Positions 27,458 through 35,997 of a DNA stretch of 64,000 bases are shown piece by piece. The notes beneath the pieces are model-generated. The model made no database searches. It had not been told where the DNA came from and saw only the letters and a list, made by a program, of their open reading frames with translations. A program made the translations under genes and the position numbers. The DNA lies in NCBI RefSeq assembly GCF_009708175.1, contig NZ_WMBB01000002.1:496001-560000 (forward strand), given 5' to 3'. This DNA comes from Nocardia aurantiaca. GTDB lineage: Bacteria > Actinomycetota > Actinomycetes > Mycobacteriales > Mycobacteriaceae. Every line of letters starts with the position of its first letter. Positions within the stretch are counted from its first letter, which is position 1.

Positions 27458-28672
27458 GTGGCGGGTGTCTTCGATCGGCTGGTCGGCCAGGGTGCGGTCG
27501 AGTCCGAGCTGACGGCTGCGGCGGTGGCGGCGCGGGGTGGGGCCGGGTCGTCGTCGGCCATGACGCATTCGTGGTTGTTCACCGGGCCGCCCGGATCGGG
27601 GCGGTCGGTGGCGGCGCTGTGCTTCGCGGCGGCCTTGCAGTGCACGGCCGAGGGGACGCCCGGGTGCGGGCGGTGTCACGCGTGCACGACCACCATGGCC
27701 GGGACGCACGGCGACGTGCGACGCGTGGTGCCGGAGGGGTTGAGCATCGGCACCAAGGAGATGCGTGAGATCGTGCAGGTGGCGTCGCGGCGACCCAGCA
27801 CCGGGCGTTGGCAGGTGGTCGTGGTCGAGGACGCCGACCGGTTGACCGAGGCTGCGGGCAATGTGCTGCTCAAGGTGGTGGAGGAGCCGCCGGAACGGAC
27901 CGTATTCCTGCTGTGCGCGCCCTCGGTGGATCCCGAGGATATCTCGGTGACGCTGCGATCGCGGTGCCGGCACGTGCACTTGGCGACGCCGTCGGTGGAT
28001 TCCATTGCCCGGGTGCTGCATGAACGTGATGGGCTGGACCAGAAGACCGCGGGGTGGGCGGCTTCGATCAGCGGCGGACATGTCGGCCGGGCCCGGCGGC
28101 TGGCCACCGACGATCAGGCCCGGGCCCGGCGCAAGCGAGCGCTGGCACTGGTCGCGGCGACGGCACGGCCCGCGGCGGCCTACGCGGCCGCCGACGAATT
28201 GGTGAAGTCGGCCGATGACGAAGCCAAGCAGGTCAGCGCCGAGCGCGATGAAAAAGAACGCGAGGAACTGGCCACCGCGCTGGGCGCGGGCGGTACCGGT
28301 AAGGGCACCGCCTCGGCCACCCGTGGTTCCGCTGGTGCGCTGAAAGATCTGGAGAAACGCCAGAAGTCGCGAGCCACCCGCACCGGACGCGACGCCCTGG
28401 ACCGGGCCTTGATCGATGTCGCGGGCCTGTACCGGGACGCGCTCGCGGTCCGCTTCGGCGCGGCCACCACGGATTCGTCGTCGGGTGTCCCCCTCACTCA
28501 CCCGGATATGGCCGACCAGATCCGCGAACTCGCGAGCGACGTTCGCCCCGAAGGCCTGCTGCTCTCCATCCAAGCGGTCCTCGACTGCCGCGAGGCCCTC
28601 GAGACCAATGTGAAGCCCCGCTTCGCCCTGGCCGCCATGGTCGCGGCCCTGATGGCGGCCCGTTCCGCCTGA
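27458..28672 (+). CDS. holB: DNA polymerase III subunit delta prime
   Basis: Clamp-loader subunit (about 404 aa). It opens VAGVFDRLVGQGAVE. The P-loop-like segment GPPGSGRSVAAL has Arg in place of the usual Lys, consistent with the non-hydrolysing delta-prime subunit. A four-cysteine zinc module follows (C-T-A-E-G-T-P-G-C-G-R-C-H-A-C). The VLLKVVEEPPERT segment and sensor-like region are present. GTG at 27458 with AAGG eight bases upstream is preferred over GTG 27449. A low-complexity charged linker lies at about residues 255-305. Rv3644c equivalent. Confidence 0.9.
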   Translation: MAGVFDRLVGQGAVESELTAAAVAARGGAGSSSAMTHSWLFTGPPGSGRSVAALCFAAALQCTAEGTPGCGRCHACTTTMAGTHGDVRRVVPEGLSIGTKEMREIVQVASRRPSTGRWQVVVVEDADRLTEAAGNVLLKVVEEPPERTVFLLCAPSVDPEDISVTLRSRCRHVHLATPSVDSIARVLHERDGLDQKTAGWAASISGGHVGRARRLATDDQARARRKRALALVAATARPAAAYAAADELVKSADDEAKQVSAERDEKEREELATALGAGGTGKGTASATRGSAGALKDLEKRQKSRATRTGRDALDRALIDVAGLYRDALAVRFGAATTDSSSGVPLTHPDMADQIRELASDVRPEGLLLSIQAVLDCREALETNVKPRFALAAMVAALMAARSA

Positions 28673-28754
28673 CCACGGCGTGTCCCCGGTCACCGCGAGC
28701 TCCCGTTTTCGCGATTCGGGCGCGAGACGATAGACTCGCACCGCCGGAAGGCAC

Positions 28755-28827
28755 GCCGCCTTAGCTCAGTCGGTAGAGCGCTTCACTCGTAATGAAAAGG
28801 TCGGGGGTTCGATTCCCCCAGGCGGCT
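28755..28827 (+). tRNA. tRNA-Thr (anticodon CGU)
   Basis: 73-nt cloverleaf. The acceptor GCCGCCU pairs with AGGCGGC and U is the discriminator. The D arm is GCUC...GAGC, the anticodon loop CUCGUAA (CGU), and the T arm GGGGGUUCGAUUCCCCC is complete. The base of the anticodon stem is an unpaired C-A. CCA is not encoded. It lies downstream of holB, as in mycobacteria. Confidence 0.93.
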
Positions 28828-28834
28828 CAAAGGG

Positions 28835-28866
28835 AAAGGTGAGGACCGTTGACGGTCCTCACCTTT
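28835..28866 (+). terminator. Terminator after tRNA-Thr
   Basis: 14-bp perfect stem AAAGGTGAGGACCG / CGGTCCTCACCTTT with a TTGA loop and a following T run, eight bases after the tRNA. On the minus strand it can also end the gene at 28880. Confidence 0.85.
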
Positions 28867-28879
28867 TGTCGTCGCTGGA

Positions 28880-29944
28880 TCAGGAGACCAGGCCGCGGCC
28901 GGTGGTCAGGGGGAGATCCATGGCGGTCAGGAGGCCGGGGCGGGATTGGACCACCGCGGGGATGGCGCTGACCAGGCGGGCGGCCGTGCCGACGACGCCG
29001 GCTTCGGCATGGTCGCCGTTGCTGTAGAGCTGGAGGTCGAGGAGGTAGTCGGGTTCGCCCTTGACTTCCACTCGGTAGCAACCCTTTCCGGCCGGTTGGG
29101 GCCAGTCGGGGGCCAGGTCGGGGTGCAGGCGGGTGACGTGTTCGAGGGTGAGGACCTCGCGGCCCGCGCTGATGCCGTGAACTTGGAAGCGCAGAGCCGC
29201 CGCGGTGCCCTCGGCGATGGTCCGGCTGCCGACGGTGAGCGGTCCGGGCGCCGGGAGTCGCTCGAAATGCTGTGTCACGGAGTCGAGCTCGATGTCGAGG
29301 GCCGCGGCCAGCTGGCGGATGACGCTGCCCCAGGCCAGGGTGAGGACGCCGGGCTGGAGCAGTAGCGGCAGGTCGTCGAGGGCGCTGCCGAAGCCCATGA
29401 TGTCGAACAGGACCTTCGGATTGTCGTAGGTCGAGTAGTCCATGATCTCCGAGCAGACGATGGCGTCGATGCGCTCGGAGCCGCTGGACAGCAGCAGCGG
29501 CAGCCAATCATTGGCCCAGCCGGGGTCGATGCCGTTGACCCACAGGGAGGCTCCGCCCTCTTCGGCCGCCTCCACGATCGGGGCGATGGCCTCATCGGGG
29601 AGGGTGCCGTAGGGGTACTGCAGGAAGACGGGGCTGGAGGAGACGACATTGATGCCGGCGCGGAGGAATGTCTTCAGATCCTCCACCGCCTCCATCAGGC
29701 GGTCGTCGGCCATAGCGGTGTGGACGATGCAGTCGGGCTTCAGGGCCAGCAGCGCCTGGGCGTCCTGGGTTGCGGTGACGCCGATCTCGCGATCGAGACC
29801 GGCAAGCTCGCCCGCGTCCTTGCCCTCTTTCGCGGCGCTGGAAACCCAGACGCCGACCAGATCGAGCTCGGGGCGGGCGATGATGGAGCGCAGGGCGCGG
29901 CGGCCGACATTGCCGGTGCTCCACTGGACTACGCGGTATTTCAT
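28880..29944 (-). CDS. DapB-like NAD(P)-dependent dehydrogenase
   Basis: A 354-aa protein of the dihydrodipicolinate-reductase-like actinobacterial family. The Rossmann start is YRVVQWSTGNVGRRALRSI, a variant GxGxxGR dinucleotide fold. The body is longer than true DapB and lacks its tetrahydrodipicolinate motif. Such proteins include 2,4-diaminopentanoate dehydrogenase-like enzymes, but no substrate can be assigned. It lies 23 bases after the SDR gene on the same strand and is probably cotranscribed with it. Confidence 0.8.
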   Translation of the reverse strand: MKYRVVQWSTGNVGRRALRSIIARPELDLVGVWVSSAAKEGKDAGELAGLDREIGVTATQDAQALLALKPDCIVHTAMADDRLMEAVEDLKTFLRAGINVVSSSPVFLQYPYGTLPDEAIAPIVEAAEEGGASLWVNGIDPGWANDWLPLLLSSGSERIDAIVCSEIMDYSTYDNPKVLFDIMGFGSALDDLPLLLQPGVLTLAWGSVIRQLAAALDIELDSVTQHFERLPAPGPLTVGSRTIAEGTAAALRFQVHGISAGREVLTLEHVTRLHPDLAPDWPQPAGKGCYRVEVKGEPDYLLDLQLYSNGDHAEAGVVGTAARLVSAIPAVVQSRPGLLTAMDLPLTTGRGLVS

Positions 29945-29967
29945 GGAAACTCCTGCGGCGTGGTGGA

Positions 29968-30756
29968 TTACAGGTCGGGGATGGGCAGGTCCAGGTTGGG
30001 TGCGACGATGCCGCCGTCCACCTCGAGCACCTTGCCGGTGATGTAGCCGCCCGCGCGGGAGCTCAGATAGACGATGGCGGCGGCGATCTCCCAGGGCTCG
30101 CCGAGCCGGTGCAGGGGAGTGGCGTCCTCCATCTGCTTCTTCATCTCCGGTTGCTGCGCAACGACTTCCAGTGCGGAGGTGAGCACCGAGCCGACCGCGA
30201 TGGCGTTCACCCGGATGCGCGGGGACAGATCGGCGGCGGCCAGCCGGGTCCAGTGCGCGAGGGCCGCCTTGGCGGTGCCGTAGGCGAGAAAGCCGCGGCC
30301 GGGAGAGCGGCCCATCATCGAGGAGATATTGACGACCGAGCCGCCGTCGTTCTTCAGCATGTGCGGCACCGCGGCCCGGGTGAGGACGTGTGCGGTGGAG
30401 ACATTGAAGCGGAATGCCTCTTCGAGGAATTCGGGGGTGGTGGTGAGGAAGGTGTTCGGCATGGTGCCGCCGACATTGTTGACCACGATGTCGATGCGGC
30501 CGAGTTCGGCGGCGGCGGTCTCGGCCAGAGCGGTGACGGCGGAGAGGTCCGACAGGTCCGCCGGGACGGTGATGGCGCGGCGGCCCAGCGCGTGGATCTT
30601 GCCCGCCACCTCGTCGAGCTGGGCGGAGGTGCGGGCCGAGATGGCTACGTCCGCGCCTGCCTCGGCGAGGGCGAGCGCGGTGGCTGCGCCGATGCCGCGG
30701 CCCGCGCCGGTCACGACGGCGACGCGGCCGTCCAGTCGGAAGGTGTCCAGGATCAT
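29968..30756 (-). CDS. Short-chain dehydrogenase/reductase
   Basis: Classical SDR of 262 aa. The cofactor loop is TGAGRGIG, then NNVGG, the catalytic Ser in VNISSMMG, and the YGTAK dyad. Arg at ISAR after beta-2 suggests NADP(H) preference. ATG at 30756 has AGAAGGA upstream. Earlier in-frame starts would add a non-homologous leader. It is divergent from a TetR regulator, which probably controls this gene and the downstream dehydrogenase. Confidence 0.88.
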   Translation of the reverse strand: MILDTFRLDGRVAVVTGAGRGIGAATALALAEAGADVAISARTSAQLDEVAGKIHALGRRAITVPADLSDLSAVTALAETAAAELGRIDIVVNNVGGTMPNTFLTTTPEFLEEAFRFNVSTAHVLTRAAVPHMLKNDGGSVVNISSMMGRSPGRGFLAYGTAKAALAHWTRLAAADLSPRIRVNAIAVGSVLTSALEVVAQQPEMKKQMEDATPLHRLGEPWEIAAAIVYLSSRAGGYITGKVLEVDGGIVAPNLDLPIPDL

Positions 30757-30855
30757 CGCGAATTCAGTCCTTCTGGGGTGATGGTAGTCACAAGCAGCTT
30801 TAAGCATTATTTCTTAACCGTCAAGGATTAGTTCTTTATCCGCTGGTGAGTGACT

Positions 30856-30869
30856 ACAGTGCACACTGT
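30856..30869. promoter_or_regulatory. Inverted repeat in the SDR/tetR spacer
   Basis: ACAGTG-CA-CACTGT is a perfect 6-2-6 palindrome just before the tetR ribosome site. A minus-strand TTGACG (30824-30819) may be the -35 box for the SDR gene. The palindrome is a plausible autoregulatory TetR operator. Confidence 0.4.
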
Positions 30870-30910
30870 GGCAAGGAGGAGCGGGTAGCGGTGACGGAGT
30901 GCGGGTGGCA

Positions 30911-31534
30911 GTGACGGACGCGCGCGAGCGCATCATTCTCGCGGCCGAACAGTTGATAGCCGAGCGCGGTCAGGCGGTGCCACTGCGCGATATCGCCGCG
31001 GCGGCGGGCCAGCGGAACAATTCGGCGATCCAGTACCACTTCGGCTCTCGCGACGGGCTCATCGAGGCTGTGGTCGAACACCGGCTGGCCACCCTGGAAG
31101 TGCGACGGCTGGAACTGCTGGCCGAACAGGCGGCCGCCGGCGCGACGAGCGTGCACGACCTGTTGGAGGCGCTGGTCATTCCGATGCTCGAACTCGGCGA
31201 ACGGTACGGAATCAACCATTACGCACGGTTTCTCGAACAGATCCACACCCATAGGGCCGTCACCGACGCCGCCAATCTGGAATCCGAACGCCGCACCTCG
31301 GTGCGGGTGATCATGCAGCAGCTCGAACGGGAACTCACCGAGCTGCCGAAACGCTTGCGGCTGCGGCGGTTGCGCGCGCTGCCGACGGTGCTCTTCGCAC
31401 TGCTCGCCGATCATGAGCGGGCTGTGGAGGCAGGGCGGGTGACCGCGGGGGATACGGTGGCGTGGGGAGAAATCGTGGACATGCTCGCGGGTGTACTCAT
31501 CGCGCCGGCCGTGGAGCGCGCGCCGGTTCGCTGA
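30911..31534 (+). CDS. TetR-family transcriptional regulator
   Basis: Repressor of about 207 aa. The N-terminal helix-turn-helix ARERIILAAEQLIAERG...LRDIAAAAGQRNNSAIQYHFGSR is a clear TetR DNA-binding domain, with a ligand-binding helical C-terminus. The start is ambiguous among GTG 30899, 30905 and 30911. The strong AAGGAGGAG (30872-30880) is too far from these but well placed for a GTG at 30891. That GTG opens a 7-codon ORF whose stop overlaps GTG 30911 (GTGA), so reinitiation is possible. Confidence 0.85.
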   Translation: MTDARERIILAAEQLIAERGQAVPLRDIAAAAGQRNNSAIQYHFGSRDGLIEAVVEHRLATLEVRRLELLAEQAAAGATSVHDLLEALVIPMLELGERYGINHYARFLEQIHTHRAVTDAANLESERRTSVRVIMQQLERELTELPKRLRLRRLRALPTVLFALLADHERAVEAGRVTAGDTVAWGEIVDMLAGVLIAPAVERAPVR

Positions 31535-31544
31535 TGCCGGAACG

Positions 31545-31585
31545 CGCAGGGCCCGCGCCGGATCGAATCCGGAACGGGCCCTGCG
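31545..31585. terminator. Bidirectional terminator between tetR and the Pro-rich membrane gene
   Basis: 11-bp outer stem (31545-31555 with 31575-31585), a CG/AA internal mismatch, a 6-bp inner stem CCGGAT/ATCCGG and a CGA loop, between convergent genes. Confidence 0.75.
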
Positions 31586-31603
31586 ACGAGCGAACGCGGT
31601 GGA

Positions 31604-32227
31604 CTACCGCTGGTGGTAACCGCCCTGCTGCGGATAGCCCTGCTGCTGGTAGCCGCCCGACGGAGGCGGGTACCCCTGCGGCGCATATGGATTCGAGGGC
31701 CGGCCGTAACCCGGCTGGTTCGGTGCGGGGTGATCCTGCTGTGGCGCCGGATTGTTCGGCGCGGACGGGTAACCTTGAGGTGCGGGCGTGAAGCCCGGGA
31801 CCATACCCGGTGTGATGCCGGAATGGCTTTGGGACGGAACGGTATTCGCTGCGGGCGGATAGGACAGCGGCGCCGCGTAGCCCGGCGCGGCGGGACCGCT
31901 CGGCGGCGGCAGGTAGTCGGGCCCGGGTGCACCCGCCGGCGGCGGGAAGGAGGCACTCGGGGCCGGGTAGGCCTGGCCAGGGCTGTTCGCCTGGTCGTAG
32001 GGGCTCGGCGCCGGCGTATAGGCGGGCGCGGCGGCCGGTGCGTTCTCCCGCTTCTTCCTGAGGGCGGCATAGACGCCGACGCCCACGAGAACGATGGCGA
32101 GCAGACCGACGAGGCCGAAGGCGTGATCGACGAGGCGGACGCCGACCCTGATGACGATGATCATCAGTATGGCGCCGACCACGGCCACCGCGCCGCGTGC
32201 CTTGCCGCCACCTTGCTGCTGTGACAT
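31604..32227 (-). CDS. Small membrane protein with Pro/Tyr/Gln-rich tail
   Basis: A 207-aa protein whose N-terminus (MSQQQGGGKARGAV) leads into two hydrophobic segments (about residues 12-28 and 35-56). A basic KKRE stop-transfer and about 145 residues of low-complexity Pro, Tyr, Gly and Gln repeats (PQGYP-type) follow. Similar tails occur on actinobacterial envelope proteins, including FtsH in this window. No enzymatic domain was seen. The ATG at 32227 has GGGGGA upstream, and the open frame beyond it is ignored. Confidence 0.7.
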   Translation of the reverse strand: MSQQQGGGKARGAVAVVGAILMIIVIRVGVRLVDHAFGLVGLLAIVLVGVGVYAALRKKRENAPAAAPAYTPAPSPYDQANSPGQAYPAPSASFPPPAGAPGPDYLPPPSGPAAPGYAAPLSYPPAANTVPSQSHSGITPGMVPGFTPAPQGYPSAPNNPAPQQDHPAPNQPGYGRPSNPYAPQGYPPPSGGYQQQGYPQQGGYHQR

Positions 32228-32348
32228 GAGTGAATTCCCCCGAACTCGAAAACGATTGCCGGGGCAGCATACCCAAGCGCACAGGACTTCTCCCGGGGTG
32301 CGAAGTCCGATGCGACCTGGCAGGTGGGCGGTGGTGCGGCTACCGTTG

Positions 32349-32804
32349 ATGGTCGTGGACACCACGGCAGCAGTCATGGAAACGCCCGCGCGCCCGCGGT
32401 GGCTCGGCGTCGGGCTACCGCTGCTGAGCGGTGGGGCGGTGGCCGGCGGGCTGGCCCTGCTGCATTTCCGGGATCCGCATGTGCAGGGTGCCTATGGAGT
32501 GTGTCCGTTCTATGAGCTGACCGGGTGGTGGTGTCCGGGCTGCGGTGGACTGCGCGGGCTGCACAACCTCACCGATGGCCGGATCCTCGACGCTGTGCAC
32601 AGCAATGTGCTGTTGCTTCCGTTGACGCTGGGCTTCATCGCCTGGTGGGCCACGTGGCTGGTGCGCGGGTGGCGAGGCAATCCGGTGCCGCCGCGCCTAC
32701 CGCAGGTGCTGCCCCGATATGCGCTGTGGGTGGCGCTGGCCTTTCTCGTCGTCTTCACGGTGGTGCGGAACACGCCGTGGGGTAGTTGGATCGCGCCGGT
32801 TTAG
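32349..32804 (+). CDS. DUF2752 membrane protein
   Basis: About 151 aa with three hydrophobic segments. The family signature is present: CPFYELTGWWCPGCGGLRG, that is the conserved Cys-Pro-x-Cys-Gly-Gly-x-Arg after the first helix. Function is unknown in the family. The start could be ATG 32349, GTG 32355 or ATG 32376. Divergent from the Pro-rich membrane protein gene. Confidence 0.8.
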   Translation: MVVDTTAAVMETPARPRWLGVGLPLLSGGAVAGGLALLHFRDPHVQGAYGVCPFYELTGWWCPGCGGLRGLHNLTDGRILDAVHSNVLLLPLTLGFIAWWATWLVRGWRGNPVPPRLPQVLPRYALWVALAFLVVFTVVRNTPWGSWIAPV

Positions 32805-32822
32805 TCGGGGGATGCTCTGCAT

Positions 32823-33011
32823 ATGAGCGATTCGCTGAAGGAACGCGTGCGGGAGAAGCTGCTCCGGCAGCTCGAGGAGGACGGGCCCCTGGATCGGGAG
32901 CAGGAGGACACCCGGCAGCTCTCGGTCCAGGACGATCTGGACGCCCTCGACGCGGTGGCCGAGGACGATCCGCTCGTCGAGGAGCTCGCGGCCCGCTACC
33001 TGGTGCCCTGA
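32823..33011 (+). CDS. Small acidic helical protein of unknown function
   Basis: 62 aa with strongly coding-like third positions (almost all G or C). The composition is Glu-, Asp- and Leu-rich without membrane segments, beginning MSDSLKERVREKLLRQLEE, likely two amphipathic helices. It is 18 bases after the DUF2752 gene, with GGGGGA about 14 nt before the ATG. Not recognised. Confidence 0.6.
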   Translation: MSDSLKERVREKLLRQLEEDGPLDREQEDTRQLSVQDDLDALDAVAEDDPLVEELAARYLVP

Positions 33012-33059
33012 CCGACCAGGGATTCCCGGGTGCGTCGCCCTGAACTTCCGCGGGCCTGT

Positions 33060-34376
33060 TCAGAAACCGCAGGGCGCCGCGCCCTCGGCCGAGGTGCCGA
33101 AGGGGCGGGTTTCGGGAACCGGGTTCCAATGTCCTTCGGTGCGGGCGTAATTCCAGGCAGGGCCGCGCTCGACCAGGGTGGCGATGGCGTCGATGAGACG
33201 GTCCACATCGGCGGTGGTGGTGCCCAGTCCGATACTGGCGCGCAGGGCGGCGTCCACGCCGAGGCGGGCCAGCAGCGGGTGGGCGCAGAAGCGGCCGTCG
33301 CGCACCCCGATGCCGTGCTCGGCGGAGAGATAGGCGGCCACCTGACCGGGCTCGAAGCCGTCGACGGTGAAGGCGACAATGCCGACCGCGTCGGCGCTGT
33401 CCCGCCACACGCGCAGGAAGTGCACGCCCGGAACGGTTTTCAGGCCATAGCGCAGACGGTGCGTGAGGTACTGCTCATGCTCGATGAGGGTGGTCTCGTC
33501 CAGCTCGGCGAGCGCGTCGCAGGCGGCGGCCAAGGCGGCCACACCCAGCACGTTCGGGGATCCGGCCTCGTGGCGCTGCGGGGCGGGAGCCCACTCGACG
33601 CCGTCGGCGGCGACCGAGCGCACCGCGCCGCCGCCGGCCAGGTACGGCTCGGCCGCGTCCAGCCAGTCCAGGCGGCCGACCAGCACGCCCGCGCCGAACG
33701 GGGCGTACGCCTTGTGGCCGGAGAAGGCCAGATAGTCGATGCCGGTGGTACGCAGGTCGATGCGGCGGTGCGGGGCCAGCTGGGCGGCGTCCACCAGGAT
33801 GCGGGTTCCGCACTGGTGCGCGATCCAGGCCAGCCGCTCCAGCGGCAGCAACTCACCGGTCACATTGGAGGCACCCGTAACCGCCAGCAGCGCAGCGGGT
33901 TTCGAGCACAGCTCGGCGACCACGCGCTGGATGGTCTCCTCGATGGTGTCCGCGATCGGCACCACCCGGCGGCCGTGCCGGGTCCAGGGCAGGAGGTTGG
34001 CGTGGTGCTCGACATCGAGCACCACGGTGTCGCCGGGCACGCAGGAGGCGAGCAGGTTCAGCGAGTCGGTGGTGTTGCGGGTGAAGACCACCACCTGGTC
34101 GTCGGCCGCGTTCAGGAAGCGGGCGACAGAGCCGCGGGCCGACTCGTAACAGTCGGTGGAGATCCGGGAGGCGTAGCCCGCGCCGCGGTGCACGCTGGCG
34201 TAGTACGGCAGCAGGTCCGCGACCCGGTCGGTGACCTGCTGCAATGCCGGTGCGCTGGCGGCGTAGTCGAAGTTGGCGTAGGTGGTGGTGCCGCCCTGGA
34301 CCAGCGGGACCCGGAGGTCACAGCCGGACACGGTGGCGAACGGAGCGCAGGTCTGGTCGGCGAAAGCGGCCATCAT
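33060..34376 (-). CDS. Class V aminotransferase, cysteine-desulfurase-like
   Basis: PLP enzyme of 438 aa in the SufS/CsdA and isopenicillin-N-epimerase group. The PLP lysine is Lys222 in AFSGHKAYAPFGAG, the upstream cofactor contacts include VDVEHHANLLPW-like LDVEHHANLLPW and VDAAQLAPHRR, and RNTTDSLN lies in the phosphate cup. A Rv3778c-like protein by length and neighbours. A SAM-IV riboswitch directly upstream implies control by S-adenosylmethionine and therefore a role in sulfur or methionine metabolism, for example sulfur mobilisation. The exact substrate is unknown. ATG 34376 or ATG 34373 may be used. Confidence 0.88.
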   Translation of the reverse strand: MMAAFADQTCAPFATVSGCDLRVPLVQGGTTTYANFDYAASAPALQQVTDRVADLLPYYASVHRGAGYASRISTDCYESARGSVARFLNAADDQVVVFTRNTTDSLNLLASCVPGDTVVLDVEHHANLLPWTRHGRRVVPIADTIEETIQRVVAELCSKPAALLAVTGASNVTGELLPLERLAWIAHQCGTRILVDAAQLAPHRRIDLRTTGIDYLAFSGHKAYAPFGAGVLVGRLDWLDAAEPYLAGGGAVRSVAADGVEWAPAPQRHEAGSPNVLGVAALAAACDALAELDETTLIEHEQYLTHRLRYGLKTVPGVHFLRVWRDSADAVGIVAFTVDGFEPGQVAAYLSAEHGIGVRDGRFCAHPLLARLGVDAALRASIGLGTTTADVDRLIDAIATLVERGPAWNYARTEGHWNPVPETRPFGTSAEGAAPCGF

Positions 34377-34424
34377 GAAATCCCGTCAGAATCAAGGACA
34401 CACGATCGGCAGAGAATCGATCGA

Positions 34425-34543
34425 GGGTCCGCGCTTGCCGGGCCCGGTTGGGCGTCGGCCTGGTAGTCACCCGGAGCACCCCGCCGCGGTGGAGGGTTGC
34501 CGACCAGCTAGCCGGGGCTTGACGCTGATACTCATTACCTGGT
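34425..34543 (-). promoter_or_regulatory. SAM-IV riboswitch
   Basis: The 119-nt minus-strand element matches the actinobacterial SAM-IV aptamer as I remember it. Conserved blocks in order are ATGAGTATCAGCG, TCAAGCCCCGGC, CGGCAACCCTCC, CCGCGGCGGGGTGC, CCGGGTGACTACCAGG and GGCAAGCGCGGACCC. GGTA near the 5' end can pair with TACC, and the GGC-AAGC 3' segment supplies the pseudoknot. It ends about 50 bases before the aminotransferase ATG, near an ACGGGA ribosome site. Control at translation initiation is therefore likely, with expression turned off by high SAM. Confidence 0.9.
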
Positions 34544-34602
34544 TGCAGAGATTGGCAGACGCATCGCGCGCTTGTCAAGCCTCCCGGACCGGACTGTCAG
34601 GC

Positions 34603-35130
34603 TCAGGCTTTCGTTGCCCGGACGCATCGTTCCAGGTCCGGGACCCGCTCGCCGCCTCGCGCCGCGGGTGCGAGGAAGCGCTCGGCGTACTGCGTGCCGC
34701 CGACCTTTTCCAGCGCGCGCCGGCCGTATTCGGCGAGCAGTCCGGACGCCTGATCAGGTGGAGCTTGAGGCGCCAGATGCTTTGCCCGGCAACGAATCTG
34801 CGGCGGGCAGACGGCAATCGTCCAGGTTCGAACCGTCGAGAAAGTCCGGCCGGACGTAGCAGATCACGGCGCCGGCGGGCGCGGTGGCGAGAGTTTCGAA
34901 GGTGGCGCGCACGGCCTGCTCGGTCGGGCGCCGGGGCACGACCTCCCAGAGGAACAGCGTCTTCGACTCGGCGCGGTAGCCGGATTCGGCCGGCGCGGTC
35001 GCGAGGTCTTCGCGCTCGAAGTCGATCGATGCCGGAATCACAATGCCGGGCAGCGAGATTCGAGGTTGCTCGAGGGCCGCGACAGCTCGAGGTGCTCTTC
35101 GACTACTTCGCCCGTGCCGCCGCCGCGCTG
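34603..35130 (-). pseudogene. Frameshifted remnant of an LCM-type SAM-dependent methyltransferase
   Basis: One minus-strand frame (stop 34754) contains IPASIDFEREDLATA and ESKTLFLWEVVPRRPTEQAV, which match the family segment VPVDFExDDL...TLFxWEGVxxYLTExAV. The frame is lost near 34765. The C-terminal family segment resumes one base out of frame as SGLLAEYGRRALEKVGGTQY and AERFLAPAARG, to a stop at 34603. The N-terminal SAM-binding half is not recognisable. The glycine of WEG is Val. So the gene is both truncated and frameshifted. Confidence 0.65.
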
Positions 35131-35277
35131 CGGCGGACCGCACACGATCTTCAGGGCCGCTGAGAGGGTGTGACGAACGGCACGACCGTATCGGAAAAAT
35201 CGTCCGAAAGTTGGATCGGGTGGGCCGCAAAGTTGGAATCGCGAGATCGTTGCTGGGGCGTATGGTCGACGTCGAAG

Positions 35278-35290
35278 TTAGGGTAGCCAA
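35278..35290 (+). promoter_or_regulatory. Possible IdeR/DtxR half-site upstream of heme oxygenase
   Basis: TTAGGGTAGCCAA fits the left half of the iron box TTAGGnTAGnCTAnCCTAA, with a poor right half. It lies 39-51 bases before the heme-oxygenase ATG, a gene class commonly repressed by iron-bound IdeR. Confidence 0.35.
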
Positions 35291-35328
35291 AGTGGGGTGC
35301 CCCTGGAGTTGACCATGAGGAGCCGACC

Positions 35329-35997
35329 ATGTTGGACACCAGCGCCCCGTTCTCGACGCTCATTCGCGCCGCGACCGAGCAGCAGCACAACGAGGCGGAA
35401 CACTCCACGTTCATGCGTGACCTGCTGACCGGGCAACTCGGCGTCGAGGCCTTCTATCGGTACACCGCCCAGCTCTGGTTCGTCTATGCCGCCCTCGAAA
35501 AGCACTCCGCCGCACTGGCTTCCGACGCCATCGCGGGTCCGTTCGTCAAGCCCGAGCTGGCCCGGCTGGCCTCGCTCGAGGCCGACCTGGCTCACCTCGG
35601 CGGTGAGAACTGGCGCGATGAACTGACCGCGTTGCCCGCCACCGCCGCCTACGCCGCCCGCATCGAGGAGTGCGCCGGCGACTGGCCGGCCGGCTACGTC
35701 GTCCACCATTACACCCGCTACCTGGGCGATCTCTCCGGCGGCCAGGTCATTCGCGGCACCGCCGAGAAACTGTGGAATCTGCCCAAGAAAGGCGATGGCG
35801 TCCGGTTCTACGTCTTCGAGGGCATCGCCAATCCGGCCGCGTTCAAGCGCGAGTACCGCGCGGCCCTCGACCAGCTTCCTCTCGACGGCCCCGAGGTCGA
35901 TCGCGTGCTCGATGAGGCGCGACGGGCCTTCACCATGAACACCGACATGTTCCGTGAGCTGGCTGCGGAGCACTCTCCCGCCTCCTCGCGTACTTAG
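35329..35997 (+). CDS. Heme oxygenase (biliverdin-producing, HmuO type)
   Basis: 222-aa canonical heme oxygenase that opens heme to biliverdin, CO and Fe2+, allowing heme iron use. The proximal-His region is TEQQHNEAEHSTFMRDLLTG, and the flexible distal helix is YLGDLSGGQVI. ATG at 35329 with AGGAG nearby. It stands alone. A partial iron box upstream suggests iron control. Confidence 0.93.
   Translation: MLDTSAPFSTLIRAATEQQHNEAEHSTFMRDLLTGQLGVEAFYRYTAQLWFVYAALEKHSAALASDAIAGPFVKPELARLASLEADLAHLGGENWRDELTALPATAAYAARIEECAGDWPAGYVVHHYTRYLGDLSGGQVIRGTAEKLWNLPKKGDGVRFYVFEGIANPAAFKREYRAALDQLPLDGPEVDRVLDEARRAFTMNTDMFRELAAEHSPASSRT

Noticed and set aside
28755..28827. tRNA-Thr as an integration site for a mobile element
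   Set aside because: No integrase and no repeat of the tRNA 3' end was noticed downstream; a normal terminator follows.
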